From: Bacteroidales bacterium
GTDB lineage: Bacteria > Bacteroidota > Bacteroidia > Bacteroidales > JAADJA01
Assembly: GCA_021740645.1 (NCBI GenBank)
Contig: JAIOZL010000007.1
Span: 62,001-126,000, forward strand
DNA: 64,000 nt
Direction of reading: 5' to 3'
A model generated the notes under the pieces. That model worked only from the letters and a program-made list of their open reading frames with translations, ran no database searches and was not told where the DNA came from. A program made the position numbers and the translations under genes. Shown piece by piece: positions 1-8,947 of this stretch. Position 1 is the stretch's first letter, and each line of letters begins with the position of its first letter.

Positions 1-123
1 TACCAGTTCATATACTTTAACCATTTTACCTTTAGTAGTTTCTTTTACAACTGGGTTAGGAGAAGCAATAAGCTGGAAAGAAAAGAAAATTACAAGCAAC
101 AGAAAAAGCATCATCGTTTTCAT
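1..123 (-). CDS. Secreted protein, 5' end only (runs off the window)
   Basis: Reading leftward from an ATG whose complement is at 121-123, 41 codons stay open to the window edge. The start is a Lys residue followed by a strongly hydrophobic stretch (MLFLLLVIFFSFQ) and a small-residue region LIASPNP, which is a convincing Sec signal peptide with cleavage near residue 22. The mature part visible is too short to assign (PVVKETTKGKMVKVYELV). It is divergent from the glycosidase gene at 310, so the 186 bases between them hold both promoters. The product is unknown; a secreted or outer-membrane protein is all that can be said. Confidence 0.6.
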   Translation of the reverse strand, partial: MKTMMLFLLLVIFFSFQLIASPNPVVKETTKGKMVKVYELV

Positions 124-282
124 GACATAGAAATTTTAGTGAAACAAGTTATTATTTGTAGTGCGTTAGTGTAAGTATAACATGCAAACATTTATATTTG
201 TTCAATTTACATGTTTACAACGAGTTAGGCTGATATTGATTTTCTTTTCACAAATCATCTAAAAGTCTGCATTCCTTTTTCA

Positions 283-290
283 TAATTTTG
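283..290 (+). promoter_or_regulatory. Candidate -7 element of the glycosidase gene
   Basis: TAATTTTG fits the Bacteroidota -7 consensus TAnnTTTG and lies 20 bases before the ATG at 310. No clear TTG is seen about 20 bases further upstream, so only half of a promoter is supported. The rest of 124-282 shows nothing I can name. Confidence 0.4.
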
Positions 291-309
291 CTTAATAAAA
301 CTTCAGTTC

Positions 310-2352
310 ATGCGATATTCACTCCATATAGTATCATTCATAATTTTCACAAATTTTCTGTGTGCTCAGGAATCCACTCCAAACCACCAGAATGAAATTT
401 TCTGGGAAATAAACAGTCCGGGCACCATTAGCTGGAATCTCTCGGATGAAAAAAGATTACCTCATGCTGACAATATCGAAATGAGCGGACAGAAAGTAGC
501 CGGGATAATTTATTATTCGATCAATGAACAAAAGGAATTAAGTCTCCGCCGGCAAATTATTTTTCCTCAACTTAGAACATTCATCGGATCCAATGAATCC
601 CCCTGGAAAAAATACCGCGCCTATCTTACATACGATTATGAGGATAATATCCTACCCACAATAATTGCCAAAGCAAAAATACTTAAGCCTGGTCCATTAG
701 ATTCAGTTTCCATTAGTGGAATGCTTCATTTTTATCATGCTGCGGTAGAAGGAATAAAGGTTCATCGCATATTATTTCCTTCAATGACTGAACGGCTTTT
801 TGTAGAGCAATGGTCACTTTCCAATACAACAGATTCTACAATCAGCTTAAAAATCGGAAATACTTCCTTTTACCAGGAAGAAGAAGGAGTTTATGGATTA
901 TACAAAAGGACTGTAACTTCAGATGCAGAAAAAATAATTGACTTAAAACCTGGGAAAGACTATTCTTTTTCAATCCGATTTACGGCAAGTTTAAACGATG
1001 AAGAAATAATTCAAATATCTTCTACTGAAAGCCTCACAACCCGAAAAGCCTTTTTGGATAGTATCCAACAAAACCTCATCCTTGAAACACCTGATCCCAT
1101 ATTGAATACCCTCTTTTATTTTTCCAAGATCAGGGCAGCTGAAAGTATTTTTAAAACCAAAATGGGTTTAGTACATTCTCCCGGAGGTGGAAGGTATTAT
1201 TGTGGAGTGTGGGCCAACGACCAGGCAGAATACTCTGGGCCGTTTTTCCCTTACCTGGGTCTGAAAACAGGTAACATTGCTGCTTTAAATGCATACCGCG
1301 TTTTTCTGAATAACATTCCGGAGGAGGATGGCCACTTCTGGTCTTCCTTTGAAATGAATGGGGATTTGACCTGTTGCGGGGGTGACCGTGGCGATGCGGC
1401 CATGATCGCCTATGGGTCAACTCATTACATAATGGCTTCAGGCAGCAAAGAAATAGCCGAAGAACTATGGCCTTTGATCAAATGGTGCCTCGACTATTGT
1501 GAAAGGCAAAAAAACGAATATGGGGTTATTAAATCAGATACGGATGAAATGGAGGGACGCATTCCAACAGGAGATGCCAACCTTTCTACCTCAAGCTTGT
1601 ATTATGGTGCTTTGCTGCATGCCGTAGACCTGGCAAAAGAAATTTATCCTGAAACAGATATTTCAGAAGATTACCGGAAACGTGCTTTTATCTTAAAAGT
1701 TGCCATTGAAAACTATTTTGGGACAAACATCGACGGAATTGAAACCTACCAGTATTTTGAGGGCCATGAATTTTTGCGCCATTGGATTTGCCTCCCCCTG
1801 GTCATGGGTATTGAAAAAAGGAGAGAAGGCACACTGGAGGCATTGTTCTCCAAACTCTGGACAAACAACGGGGTGAAGGTGGAAGTTAATCCGGGCCTTG
1901 AGGAGCCCGACCTGTTTTGGGATAGGGGAACCTTATATGCGTTTATCGGGGCTTTTAAGGCCGGGGCTTCAAACCAGGCATATCAAAAACTGCATGCCTA
2001 TTCACAAACCCGCTTGCTTGGCTTTCATGTACCTTATGTAGTTGAAGCATGGCCTGAAGGAAACATGGCCCATCTTTCCGCTGAAAGTGCTTTGTACTGT
2101 AGAATTTTTACGGAAGGACTGTTGGGAATTAACCCTAAAGGATTTAACAATTTTGAATTAACTCCTCAATTGCCTACCGGATGGGATTTCTTTAATTTGA
2201 AGAATATTCATGCATTTGGTAAAACATTTACAATTTCCCTGAAACGTAAAAATGATATTCTAAATTTGATAGTCCGGGATGAAAAAAATATCTACTTTGA
2301 CGACTCCGTCAAACCAGGATCCGCCATTAAGATTAAACTGATCGATCAATAA
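310..2352 (+). CDS. Secreted six-hairpin (alpha/alpha)6 glycosidase-like protein
   Basis: The 680-residue protein begins with a signal peptide (residues 1-19, cut after LCAQ). Residues about 30-250 look like the beta-sandwich that precedes many (alpha/alpha)6-barrel glycosidases, and about 255-600 look like the helical barrel itself, with repeated Trp-rich helices. Candidate acidic active-site segments are DTDEMEGR near 415, EEPDLFWDRGT near 535 and VEAWPEGNMAHLSAESALY near 580. The last 70 residues, from GLLGINPKGF onward, resemble the small C-terminal sheet of glycogen-debranching and GH78-like enzymes. There is no T9SS sorting domain, so it is probably periplasmic or carried by another route. 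The GH family and substrate cannot be fixed by eye; an alpha-rhamnosidase-like or debranching-like enzyme is possible. Confidence 0.6.
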   Translation: MRYSLHIVSFIIFTNFLCAQESTPNHQNEIFWEINSPGTISWNLSDEKRLPHADNIEMSGQKVAGIIYYSINEQKELSLRRQIIFPQLRTFIGSNESPWKKYRAYLTYDYEDNILPTIIAKAKILKPGPLDSVSISGMLHFYHAAVEGIKVHRILFPSMTERLFVEQWSLSNTTDSTISLKIGNTSFYQEEEGVYGLYKRTVTSDAEKIIDLKPGKDYSFSIRFTASLNDEEIIQISSTESLTTRKAFLDSIQQNLILETPDPILNTLFYFSKIRAAESIFKTKMGLVHSPGGGRYYCGVWANDQAEYSGPFFPYLGLKTGNIAALNAYRVFLNNIPEEDGHFWSSFEMNGDLTCCGGDRGDAAMIAYGSTHYIMASGSKEIAEELWPLIKWCLDYCERQKNEYGVIKSDTDEMEGRIPTGDANLSTSSLYYGALLHAVDLAKEIYPETDISEDYRKRAFILKVAIENYFGTNIDGIETYQYFEGHEFLRHWICLPLVMGIEKRREGTLEALFSKLWTNNGVKVEVNPGLEEPDLFWDRGTLYAFIGAFKAGASNQAYQKLHAYSQTRLLGFHVPYVVEAWPEGNMAHLSAESALYCRIFTEGLLGINPKGFNNFELTPQLPTGWDFFNLKNIHAFGKTFTISLKRKNDILNLIVRDEKNIYFDDSVKPGSAIKIKLIDQ

Positions 2353-2430
2353 TAAATATTTTACGCAGGTTAGAACTCTAAACCATTATACTGATACATC
2401 ACAAAAACAAATAATGCAGGGGTTTTTTTT

Positions 2431-2438
2431 TACTTTTG
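2431..2438 (+). promoter_or_regulatory. Candidate -7 element upstream of cysteate synthase
   Basis: TACTTTTG matches TAnnTTTG exactly and is followed by an A-rich leader, 34 bases before the ATG at 2473. The eight-T run before it leaves no obvious -33 TTG at the usual distance. It separates this transcription unit from the glycosidase gene upstream. Confidence 0.45.
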
Positions 2439-2472
2439 CAGAACAAAAATACGTATACGTTATCCCTGGAAT

Positions 2473-3756
2473 ATGATCGCTACAAAATATAAATTACAAT
2501 CCCTTGCTTCAGGCAAAATTTTTAATGATAGTGGCTGGATGCTGGATGCACCGGGCGAAACTGCTCCTGGTTTGATTCGGGCTGTTTATGAAAAGAAACA
2601 AATTGATTTGCTTGATAACGGAAATGGTATTTATAAATTCGCCGACTGGTTGCCCGTTAACCGCACACTAAAAGGATCATCCGCACCGGTTACATATAAA
2701 AGTGAAGGCCTTGGAAAAGAACTTGGATTAAAAAACCTTTACATTACATTTAGTGGATATTGGCCGGAAAAAGGGGCTTTCATGAAGACTGCCTCCTTTA
2801 AAGAAACCGAAGCTTATACTGTTTGTGGAAGGTTAAACCCAAAAGAAGATAAAGTTTTGGTGGTTGCTTCTGCCGGGAATACAGCAAGGGCTTTCGCTCA
2901 GGTATGTTCCGATAATAATATTCCATTATTGCTTTCGGTACCTGAAGATAACCTGGATGCATTATGGTTTGAAAAGCCGCTTAACGACTGCGTAAAACTT
3001 GTTGCCTCCAAATCGGGCAGCGACTATTTTGATGCCATTCATCTTTCCAATATTGCAGTTAAACTGGATCATTTTATTCCTGAAGGCGGGGCTAAAAATG
3101 TAGCCCGTCGTGATGGCATGGGAACAACCGTTCTTTCTGCTGCCACCACGATAGGTAAAATTCCAGATTATTATTTCCAGGCTGTAGGAAGTGGAACCGG
3201 TGCCATTGCTGCCTGGGAAGCTAACTTAAGACTGATTGAGGATGGACGATATGGTAGCCATAAAATGAAATTAATGGTTTCACAAAACTTTCCTTTTCAT
3301 CCCATTTATGATGCCTGGAAAGAAGGATCAAGAGCAATGTTGCAAATGGATGATGAAATTGCCCGTAAGCATGTAGAGAATATTGATGCGAAAGTATTGT
3401 CGAACCGGAAACCTCCTTATCCGCCTGCCGGCGGGCTTTATGATGCGATGATGGATGCAGGCGGAGATGTCCTTTTAGCCAACAATGAAGAATCAAAAAT
3501 GGCGGCCAATCTTTTTTTAGCTCTCGAAGGAAATGACATTCATCCCGCGGCAGGAATTGCCACTGCAACGCTAATAAAAGAAGTAAAATCCCGAAACCTG
3601 GATCCCCAGGCCATTATCATGTTAAATATCACTGGTGGAGGGGAAGAAAGATTTAAAAAAGACAAAAACTTATTCTGTTTGAAACCCACTATCATCTTTG
3701 ATATAGATCCTAAAGAAGATGAGGTAAAGCAAAAACTTCTTGAAATAAAATTTTAA
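2473..3756 (+). CDS. Cysteate synthase homologue (PLP-dependent, threonine-synthase-like)
   Basis: The 427-residue protein is a fold-type II PLP enzyme. The presumed Schiff-base lysine is K110 in KTASFKETEAYTV, equivalent to the SFK motif of threonine synthase. VASAGNTARAFAQ (about 136-148) is the Asn-containing substrate loop, AVGSGTGAIAAWEA (about 238-251) is the phosphate-binding loop, and LNITGGGEERFKKD is near the C-terminus. Cysteate synthase (EC 2.5.1.76) makes L-cysteate from O-phospho-L-serine and sulfite. It was described in Methanosarcina for coenzyme M; in Bacteroidota cysteate feeds capnine-type sulfonolipids. The length matches that family. No cysteate acyltransferase is in view. 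Next is cysS, 27 bases downstream on the same strand, so the two may share a transcript. An unusual threonine synthase is the main alternative. Confidence 0.7.
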   Translation: MIATKYKLQSLASGKIFNDSGWMLDAPGETAPGLIRAVYEKKQIDLLDNGNGIYKFADWLPVNRTLKGSSAPVTYKSEGLGKELGLKNLYITFSGYWPEKGAFMKTASFKETEAYTVCGRLNPKEDKVLVVASAGNTARAFAQVCSDNNIPLLLSVPEDNLDALWFEKPLNDCVKLVASKSGSDYFDAIHLSNIAVKLDHFIPEGGAKNVARRDGMGTTVLSAATTIGKIPDYYFQAVGSGTGAIAAWEANLRLIEDGRYGSHKMKLMVSQNFPFHPIYDAWKEGSRAMLQMDDEIARKHVENIDAKVLSNRKPPYPPAGGLYDAMMDAGGDVLLANNEESKMAANLFLALEGNDIHPAAGIATATLIKEVKSRNLDPQAIIMLNITGGGEERFKKDKNLFCLKPTIIFDIDPKEDEVKQKLLEIKF

Positions 3757-3783
3757 AGTATAAATCGCAAAAATCACATTGCT

Positions 3784-5250
3784 GTGGAAAATAAGTTAAG
3801 TATTTACAATACCCTCTCACGAAAAAAGGAATTATTTGAGCCAATAAATCCACCCTTTGTAGGGATGTATGTGTGCGGTCCCACAGTATATGGCGATGCC
3901 CATTTGGGTCATGCCCGTCCTGCGATTAATTTCGACCTGGTATTCCGTTACCTTACCCATTTGGGTTACAAAGTTCGTTATGTTCGCAACATTACGGATG
4001 TAGGCCACCTGGAGGGTGATGCAGACGCCGGCGAAGACAAAATCGGGAAAAAAGCGAGACTGGACAATATTGAGCCCATGGAAGTGGTGCAGTATTTCAC
4101 GAACCAGTACCACCGGTTAATGGACAAGTTAAATGTGCTCAGGCCAAGCATTGAACCCCATGCCAGTGGACATATTATCGAACAAATCGATATGATTCAG
4201 AAGTTGCTGGCCAAAGGTTATGCATACGAAAAGAACGGATCGGTTTATTTTGATATTGAAGCTTATAATAAAAAGTACGACTATGGTATACTGTCAGGGA
4301 GAAAAGTAGAGGAATTATTAGCCTTCACCCGTGAGCTTGACGGACAGGAGGAGAAAAAAAGTTCGGCCGACTTTGCCTTATGGAAAAAAGCCACTCCAGA
4401 ACATTTGATGCACTGGCCTTCCCCCTGGAGTGAAGGGTATCCGGGATGGCACCTCGAATGTTCAGTGATGGGAACCAAATACCTGGGTGAGGAGTTTGAT
4501 ATTCATGGTGGTGGTCTCGATTTACAATTTCCTCACCATGAATGTGAAATAGCCCAATCGATGGCTACTAACGACAAAGCACCTGTAAAATATTGGTTAC
4601 ACAATAACATGATCACTTTGAATGGCCAAAAGATGGGAAAATCTTTGGGCAATGCCGTTTCGCTGGATGACTTTTTTACTGGTAATCATCCATTATTGAA
4701 CCAGGCATACAGTCCGGCAACCATAAGGTTCTTTATGATGCAGGCTCATTACCGCAGCCCTCTTGATTTTTCCAATGAGGCATTGCAAGCAGCGGAGAAA
4801 GGATTTAAAAAACTGATGGCGGCTTTGAAATCTTTGAAAAGTCTGGCTTCCGGCCAAAGTAGTACTTCTGAGATAAAAGAATTAAAAGCAAAGTGTTATG
4901 AGGCAATGAATGATGACTTTAACACGCCAATCCTGATCTCTCATTTGTTTGAAGGTGTGCGGATTATTAATTCCGTAAAAGATAAGAAAGAATCCCTAAG
5001 CGCAGATGACCTAAGCATGCTGAAGGAATTAATGAATGATTTTGTGTTTGATATTCTCGGTTTAAAAGATGAAGCAGGGAACGAAAATCAGGAACTGATC
5101 AATGGCCTGATGGATACCATCTTAAATATCAGGCAAAATGCCAGGGCAAATAAGGACTGGCCTACTTCCGACTTAATACGCGACAATCTCCAGAAATATA
5201 ACATCAAAGTTAAAGATACCAAGGACGGTAGCGAATGGAGTATTGAATAG
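3784..5250 (+). CDS. cysS: Cysteine--tRNA ligase
   Basis: The 488-residue class I aminoacyl-tRNA synthetase starts at a GTG; no ATG lies at a sensible position and the N-terminus [16 protein letters not shown] aligns with the family. [16 protein letters not shown] (about 31-46) holds the zinc-binding Cys and the HIGH-type motif. [19 protein letters not shown] (about 242-260) supplies the remaining zinc ligands. KMGKSLGN (about 284-291) is the KMSKS-type loop. The C-terminal DALR anticodon-binding region follows, and [16 protein letters not shown] is typical of the end of CysS. Length is normal. It charges tRNA-Cys in the cytoplasm. It follows the cysteate synthase homologue closely, which places two genes of sulfur amino acid chemistry side by side. 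Confidence 0.97.
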   Translation: MENKLSIYNTLSRKKELFEPINPPFVGMYVCGPTVYGDAHLGHARPAINFDLVFRYLTHLGYKVRYVRNITDVGHLEGDADAGEDKIGKKARLDNIEPMEVVQYFTNQYHRLMDKLNVLRPSIEPHASGHIIEQIDMIQKLLAKGYAYEKNGSVYFDIEAYNKKYDYGILSGRKVEELLAFTRELDGQEEKKSSADFALWKKATPEHLMHWPSPWSEGYPGWHLECSVMGTKYLGEEFDIHGGGLDLQFPHHECEIAQSMATNDKAPVKYWLHNNMITLNGQKMGKSLGNAVSLDDFFTGNHPLLNQAYSPATIRFFMMQAHYRSPLDFSNEALQAAEKGFKKLMAALKSLKSLASGQSSTSEIKELKAKCYEAMNDDFNTPILISHLFEGVRIINSVKDKKESLSADDLSMLKELMNDFVFDILGLKDEAGNENQELINGLMDTILNIRQNARANKDWPTSDLIRDNLQKYNIKVKDTKDGSEWSIE

Positions 5251-5284
5251 CAAGGAGTATTAAACATTTTACCCTGATTTTGAT

Positions 5285-5292
5285 TATATTTG
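5285..5292 (+). promoter_or_regulatory. Candidate -7 element of the T9SS gene at 5344
   Basis: TATATTTG fits TAnnTTTG, 51 bases before the ATG at 5344. An upstream in-frame TTG at 5290 lies inside this element, which argues that the longer open frame from 5290 is not the real gene start. Confidence 0.45.
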
Positions 5293-5343
5293 AAACTTAT
5301 TTATAGATTTCCGTTTGAATACTTACATCCTAAATTTACTAAA

Positions 5344-6771
5344 ATGAAATCACTATTTTCAATTATTCCTGTCTTCGTACTCGTTCCTCTTTCTATTTAT
5401 TCACAGGAAATTCAAAACAACGGCTTCGAAAACTGGTCGAACCAGCAATATTATGAGGATCCGGATGGTTTTTCCACAACTAATGTCCTTACCTTTTTTG
5501 CGGGAGGGATGGCCAATGTTGTAAAATCAACTGATGCCCATTCAGGTTCATTTGCATTGAAGTTAGAAACAGTGGATTCTCCAGAGGGCCCACTGGCAGG
5601 GGCAGCTTTTATCGGAGAACCCGCAAACGGTGGGTTTGCCGGAGGAATCCCATACAATCAAAGGCCTGATTCACTTAACTTTTATGCGAAGTACAATGTT
5701 CCTCCTACAGATACAGCATATGTGGCAGTACTCTTCAAGAAATTTGGCGCACCCTTAGGGATTTGTTTTGCCCAATTAACTGGCAACCAAAGTACTTACC
5801 AGAAGTACTCACTTCCCATTTCCTGGTTATTACCGATCATATCTCCTGATACCATGGCAACAGCAATCATTAGCTCAACCTTATTTTCTATGCCACTCAT
5901 TGGTAGCACTATTACGGTGGATGATGTAAGTCTTATAGGGGCATCTATCCCCTATCCCAACGGTGGTTTTGAAAACTGGACGGCATTTGCATCTGAAGAA
6001 CCAAATGACTGGACTACCTCAAATATTTTTACCTTACCGGCAAGTGATATTTCAGTAACTAAAACTACCGATAGTTATGAAGGGAATTTTGCTATACGAA
6101 TTGAAAACAAACTTACTATGTGGGATGATACAGTTGGTTTTATTACCAATGGAACAATAGGTGATGAAGGGCCGACTGGAGGATTACCAGTCAATAATAT
6201 CCCTGCTATGCTCTCGGGTTATTATAAATATTTTCCAGTAGGACAGGACTCCGCTCTGGCCGGCATGGTTCTTTATCATTACAATGAATCGACGGGAGTA
6301 AAAGAAACACTTGATAGTGCTTATACCACCTTATCAGTAGCCGCTGAATATACTTATTTCCAGATTCCGGTAGACTATTTTACACTACCCGAACCTGACA
6401 CCCTTAACATTGCTTTTGGGTCAGGGAATTTTGAAGGAAGTTTTGTCGGACTGGGAAGTGTTTTATATGTAGATGCTCTTGAAATAAGCTATAAGCCCGA
6501 TCTGACAGGGACACAGGAAATTGCCGCTGAAAACCCCATGTTTTACCCCAACCCGTTCAAGGATAGGTTTTCTATGGACTTGAATGGGTTGATTAATCAA
6601 GCAGCTACGGTTTCTATACTTAATTCAAATGGACAGGAGGTGTATCATAAATACTGCACTTCATCCTCACATCATGTGAATTTAGAGTTTTCGCATTACC
6701 CTTCCGGAATATATTTTTACAAACTCAGTTATGGTGACAAAATAACTACCGGAAAGATCATCAAAAACTAA
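5344..6771 (+). CDS. T9SS-exported protein with two repeated jelly-roll-like modules
   Basis: The chosen ATG gives MKSLFSIIPVFVLVPLSIYSQ, a textbook signal peptide; 18 in-frame codons upstream run back to a TTG within the promoter. The mature protein has two copies of a module opening with NGFENW plus a D-x-x-TTxxxT segment (first copy after the signal peptide, second near residue 205). Each copy includes the theme of a gift of variance in the form DSYEGNFAIRIEN or DAHSGSFALKLE followed by GGLP or GGIP. This resembles the PCMD/carbohydrate-binding jelly-rolls of Bacteroidota secreted proteins. The last 80 residues form a type A sorting domain (FYPNPFKDRF ... YPSGIYFYKLSYGDKITTGKIIK). Substrate unknown; it is surface-exposed or released. 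Confidence 0.8.
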   Translation: MKSLFSIIPVFVLVPLSIYSQEIQNNGFENWSNQQYYEDPDGFSTTNVLTFFAGGMANVVKSTDAHSGSFALKLETVDSPEGPLAGAAFIGEPANGGFAGGIPYNQRPDSLNFYAKYNVPPTDTAYVAVLFKKFGAPLGICFAQLTGNQSTYQKYSLPISWLLPIISPDTMATAIISSTLFSMPLIGSTITVDDVSLIGASIPYPNGGFENWTAFASEEPNDWTTSNIFTLPASDISVTKTTDSYEGNFAIRIENKLTMWDDTVGFITNGTIGDEGPTGGLPVNNIPAMLSGYYKYFPVGQDSALAGMVLYHYNESTGVKETLDSAYTTLSVAAEYTYFQIPVDYFTLPEPDTLNIAFGSGNFEGSFVGLGSVLYVDALEISYKPDLTGTQEIAAENPMFYPNPFKDRFSMDLNGLINQAATVSILNSNGQEVYHKYCTSSSHHVNLEFSHYPSGIYFYKLSYGDKITTGKIIKN

Positions 6772-6833
6772 TACGGGAAAAATAATAAAAAAAGATTACC
6801 CTTCCTTTTGTACTTTTATACAAATTATCAGGT

Positions 6834-7985
6834 ATGAAAAGGTTTTTTCTCCGTTTAAAAAATGTCTGGATGATCATCGGGATAACTTTATTCCTGCTTA
6901 TCCTGATCGAAATTATTTTTAAGGTTTATTTTCTCTTCTACACCATTGAGGATCCTCGCGCTAATGCTGACTGCTACCCGGATGAACCCTGGGTGAAAGA
7001 ATATTATCAGGAATTTACTTCGAGTAACTCAGCCACATGGCAGCCCTATGTGTACTGGAGCCGTAAACCCTTTTCAGGGGAATACATTAATATTGATAAA
7101 GAGGGGATCAGGAAAACGAGCTTTAAATTGCATCCGTTTATTCCAGGTAGTCCACCTACCAAAATATTCTTTTTTGGAGGATCCAGTATGTGGGGAAGCG
7201 GTGTCCGCGATGCCTACACCATTCCCTCGTTAACCGGCAATAATTTATCCCGAAAGGCCTACAATACCCAAATCAGCAATTTTGGGGAATCTGGTTTTGT
7301 ATCTACACAGGAACTTATTCGGCTGATGATTGAGCTTCGTAAAGGAAATATTCCTGACATTGCAGTTTTTTATCATGGGGCCAATGATATTTTCAGCTGT
7401 TTACAATCGGGGGTGGCAGGAATACCGCAGAATGAAGACAACCGAAACAAGGAGTTCAATACACTAAAGGAAAAAAAGAAATCATTTTTAGTTTTTCTTC
7501 AATCTTTGAGCAACCTGTCAACAATAAAGTTTGTCAATGTGAAGTTTGGGCGGAAGCAAATGAAATTTGTGGATCGTGACGAAGATGAATCTAATTTACT
7601 GGCAGGCAAAACCGTTCTTCTATACAATGAGAATATTCGGATAATCAATGCATTGGCAAAACAGTATGGCTTTCAGGCTTTGTTTTACTGGCAACCCCTT
7701 ATTTTTGATAAGCCCGGTTTAACGGCTTATGAAGCTGGAGAAATAAAAAAAGTAAAAGCTCTACAAAGTTTTTCAGGCAAAGTACAAAACGAACTCTTTT
7801 CAGGTAATATTAAGTTTGAAAATATTCGTTTCGACAATATCTCCATTATTTTCAAACAGGTTGATCAGGCTGTATTTATTGATTGGTGCCACACCGGTGA
7901 ATTTGGAAATGAAGTGATAGCTCAAAGGATTAGCAATGATCTGGTTTCTGTTATTGATTCGATAAACATAAAAAAAAATGAGTGA
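6834..7985 (+). CDS. Membrane-anchored SGNH/GDSL-family hydrolase
   Basis: The 383-residue protein has one N-terminal transmembrane helix (about 12-32), then an exported catalytic domain. FFFGGSSMWGSGV (about 113-125) is block I with the nucleophile Ser, FGESGFVSTQE provides block II, HGANDIFS (about 181-188) is the block III GxND, and DWCHTGEFGNEVIAQRI near the C-terminus is the DxxH block V. All four SGNH blocks are therefore present. Families of this architecture remove or transfer acyl groups on surface polysaccharides. It overlaps the following methyltransferase (stop TGA shares its A with the next ATG), so the two are translationally coupled. The acyl substrate is unknown. Confidence 0.8.
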   Translation: MKRFFLRLKNVWMIIGITLFLLILIEIIFKVYFLFYTIEDPRANADCYPDEPWVKEYYQEFTSSNSATWQPYVYWSRKPFSGEYINIDKEGIRKTSFKLHPFIPGSPPTKIFFFGGSSMWGSGVRDAYTIPSLTGNNLSRKAYNTQISNFGESGFVSTQELIRLMIELRKGNIPDIAVFYHGANDIFSCLQSGVAGIPQNEDNRNKEFNTLKEKKKSFLVFLQSLSNLSTIKFVNVKFGRKQMKFVDRDEDESNLLAGKTVLLYNENIRIINALAKQYGFQALFYWQPLIFDKPGLTAYEAGEIKKVKALQSFSGKVQNELFSGNIKFENIRFDNISIIFKQVDQAVFIDWCHTGEFGNEVIAQRISNDLVSVIDSINIKKNE

Positions 7986-8782
7986 TGCATAAAATAAAAA
8001 AAAATATTGGCAAATTTATTCCGGAACGTTTTAAACCGGTAATTAAGAGAAATGCAGGAAAAATACTGTATTATGGCAATACTTATTATTGCCCCTTATG
8101 TAATTCTAACACCCGTCTTCAAAAAACATTCGGACTTAACCTTCCCGTAATCAAAGAAAAACAAATTATTGGAGGAGGTATGCGCAGTGTGCTTTGCCCT
8201 ATATGTAATTCATCTGATCGGGTAAGGCTGCTTTATTTATTTATTAAGGATAAAACCAACTTGTTCTCGGAGAATGTAAAACTTCTTCACGTGGCCCCGG
8301 AAGCTCCACTCGAATATCTGTTCAGAAGAGAAGCAGGCATTGATTACCTCACTGCTGACCTGATGGATAAGGACGTAATGGTGAAAATGGATTTAACCAA
8401 AATTCAATATCCTGAAGGAACATTTGATGCCATCATTTGTAATCATGTTTTAGAACATATTCCTGATGATGCAAAAGCGATGGCAGAAATTTTCAGGGTA
8501 TTAAAACCTGGTGGTTGGGCCATTTTGCAAGTACCTATTTCGCTAATCCTTGATCAAACCTTTGAAGACCCAAAAATTACCAAACCATCAGATCGTAAAA
8601 AGTTCTTTGGACAAAGTGACCATGTAAGGGTGTATGGTCAGGATTACACTACCAGGTTGAAAAAGGCCGGTTTTGATGTACTTGTTTATAACTGGTCGAA
8701 AGACCCTGACTTTAATTACGAGCCCGGTAAGCTAAATATCAACCCACGGGAAAGTGTATTTTATTGCACGAAACCAAAATAA
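7985..8782 (+). CDS. Class I SAM-dependent methyltransferase with N-terminal zinc-ribbon-like cysteines
   Basis: I take the ATG that overlaps the stop of the SGNH gene (TGATG); a GTG one codon earlier is also possible. The 265-residue protein carries two C-P-x-C knuckles, YYCPLCNSNTR (about 36-46) and VLCPICNSSDR (about 72-82), likely a zinc ribbon. The Rossmann core follows, with LLHVAPEAP (motif I region), YLTADLMD, FDAIICNHVLEHIPDD (about 148-163) and VLKPGGWAILQVPI. This is the Methyltransf_11 type seen among polysaccharide-modifying genes of Bacteroidota. It lacks a signal peptide and should act in the cytoplasm, on a sugar, lipid-linked or small-molecule acceptor that cannot be named from sequence. 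Confidence 0.85.
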   Translation: MHKIKKNIGKFIPERFKPVIKRNAGKILYYGNTYYCPLCNSNTRLQKTFGLNLPVIKEKQIIGGGMRSVLCPICNSSDRVRLLYLFIKDKTNLFSENVKLLHVAPEAPLEYLFRREAGIDYLTADLMDKDVMVKMDLTKIQYPEGTFDAIICNHVLEHIPDDAKAMAEIFRVLKPGGWAILQVPISLILDQTFEDPKITKPSDRKKFFGQSDHVRVYGQDYTTRLKKAGFDVLVYNWSKDPDFNYEPGKLNINPRESVFYCTKPK

Positions 8783-8819
8783 CCAATGGATGTCTCAGAA
8801 GTCTGCTTTCTTAGCTTTT

Positions 8820-8892
8820 GGTCATGTTGAGTTGCGTCGAAACATAATAGGTTCCAAACATTGAACACATTTCGACGAAACTCAACATGACC
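8820..8892. repeat. Long inverted repeat between convergent genes
   Basis: A 23-base arm at 8820-8842 and its reverse complement at 8870-8892 differ at one base; the 27-base interval forms the loop. The arms contain TCATGTTGAGTT. It lies between the stop of the methyltransferase and the end of the minus-strand giant gene, so it can serve as a bidirectional terminator. Its length and near-identity of the arms suggest a dispersed palindromic repeat, not a terminator of local origin. Confidence 0.75.
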
Positions 8893-8947
8893 TAAAATTC
8901 TGACTTCTACGCAACATCCTCAAGTCAATATTTCTTCCTAATCCATT

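Noticed and set aside
5290-5343. Longer N-terminus for the T9SS gene, from a TTG
   Set aside because: The TTG lies in a good -7 promoter element, and the ATG at 5344 begins a proper signal peptide.
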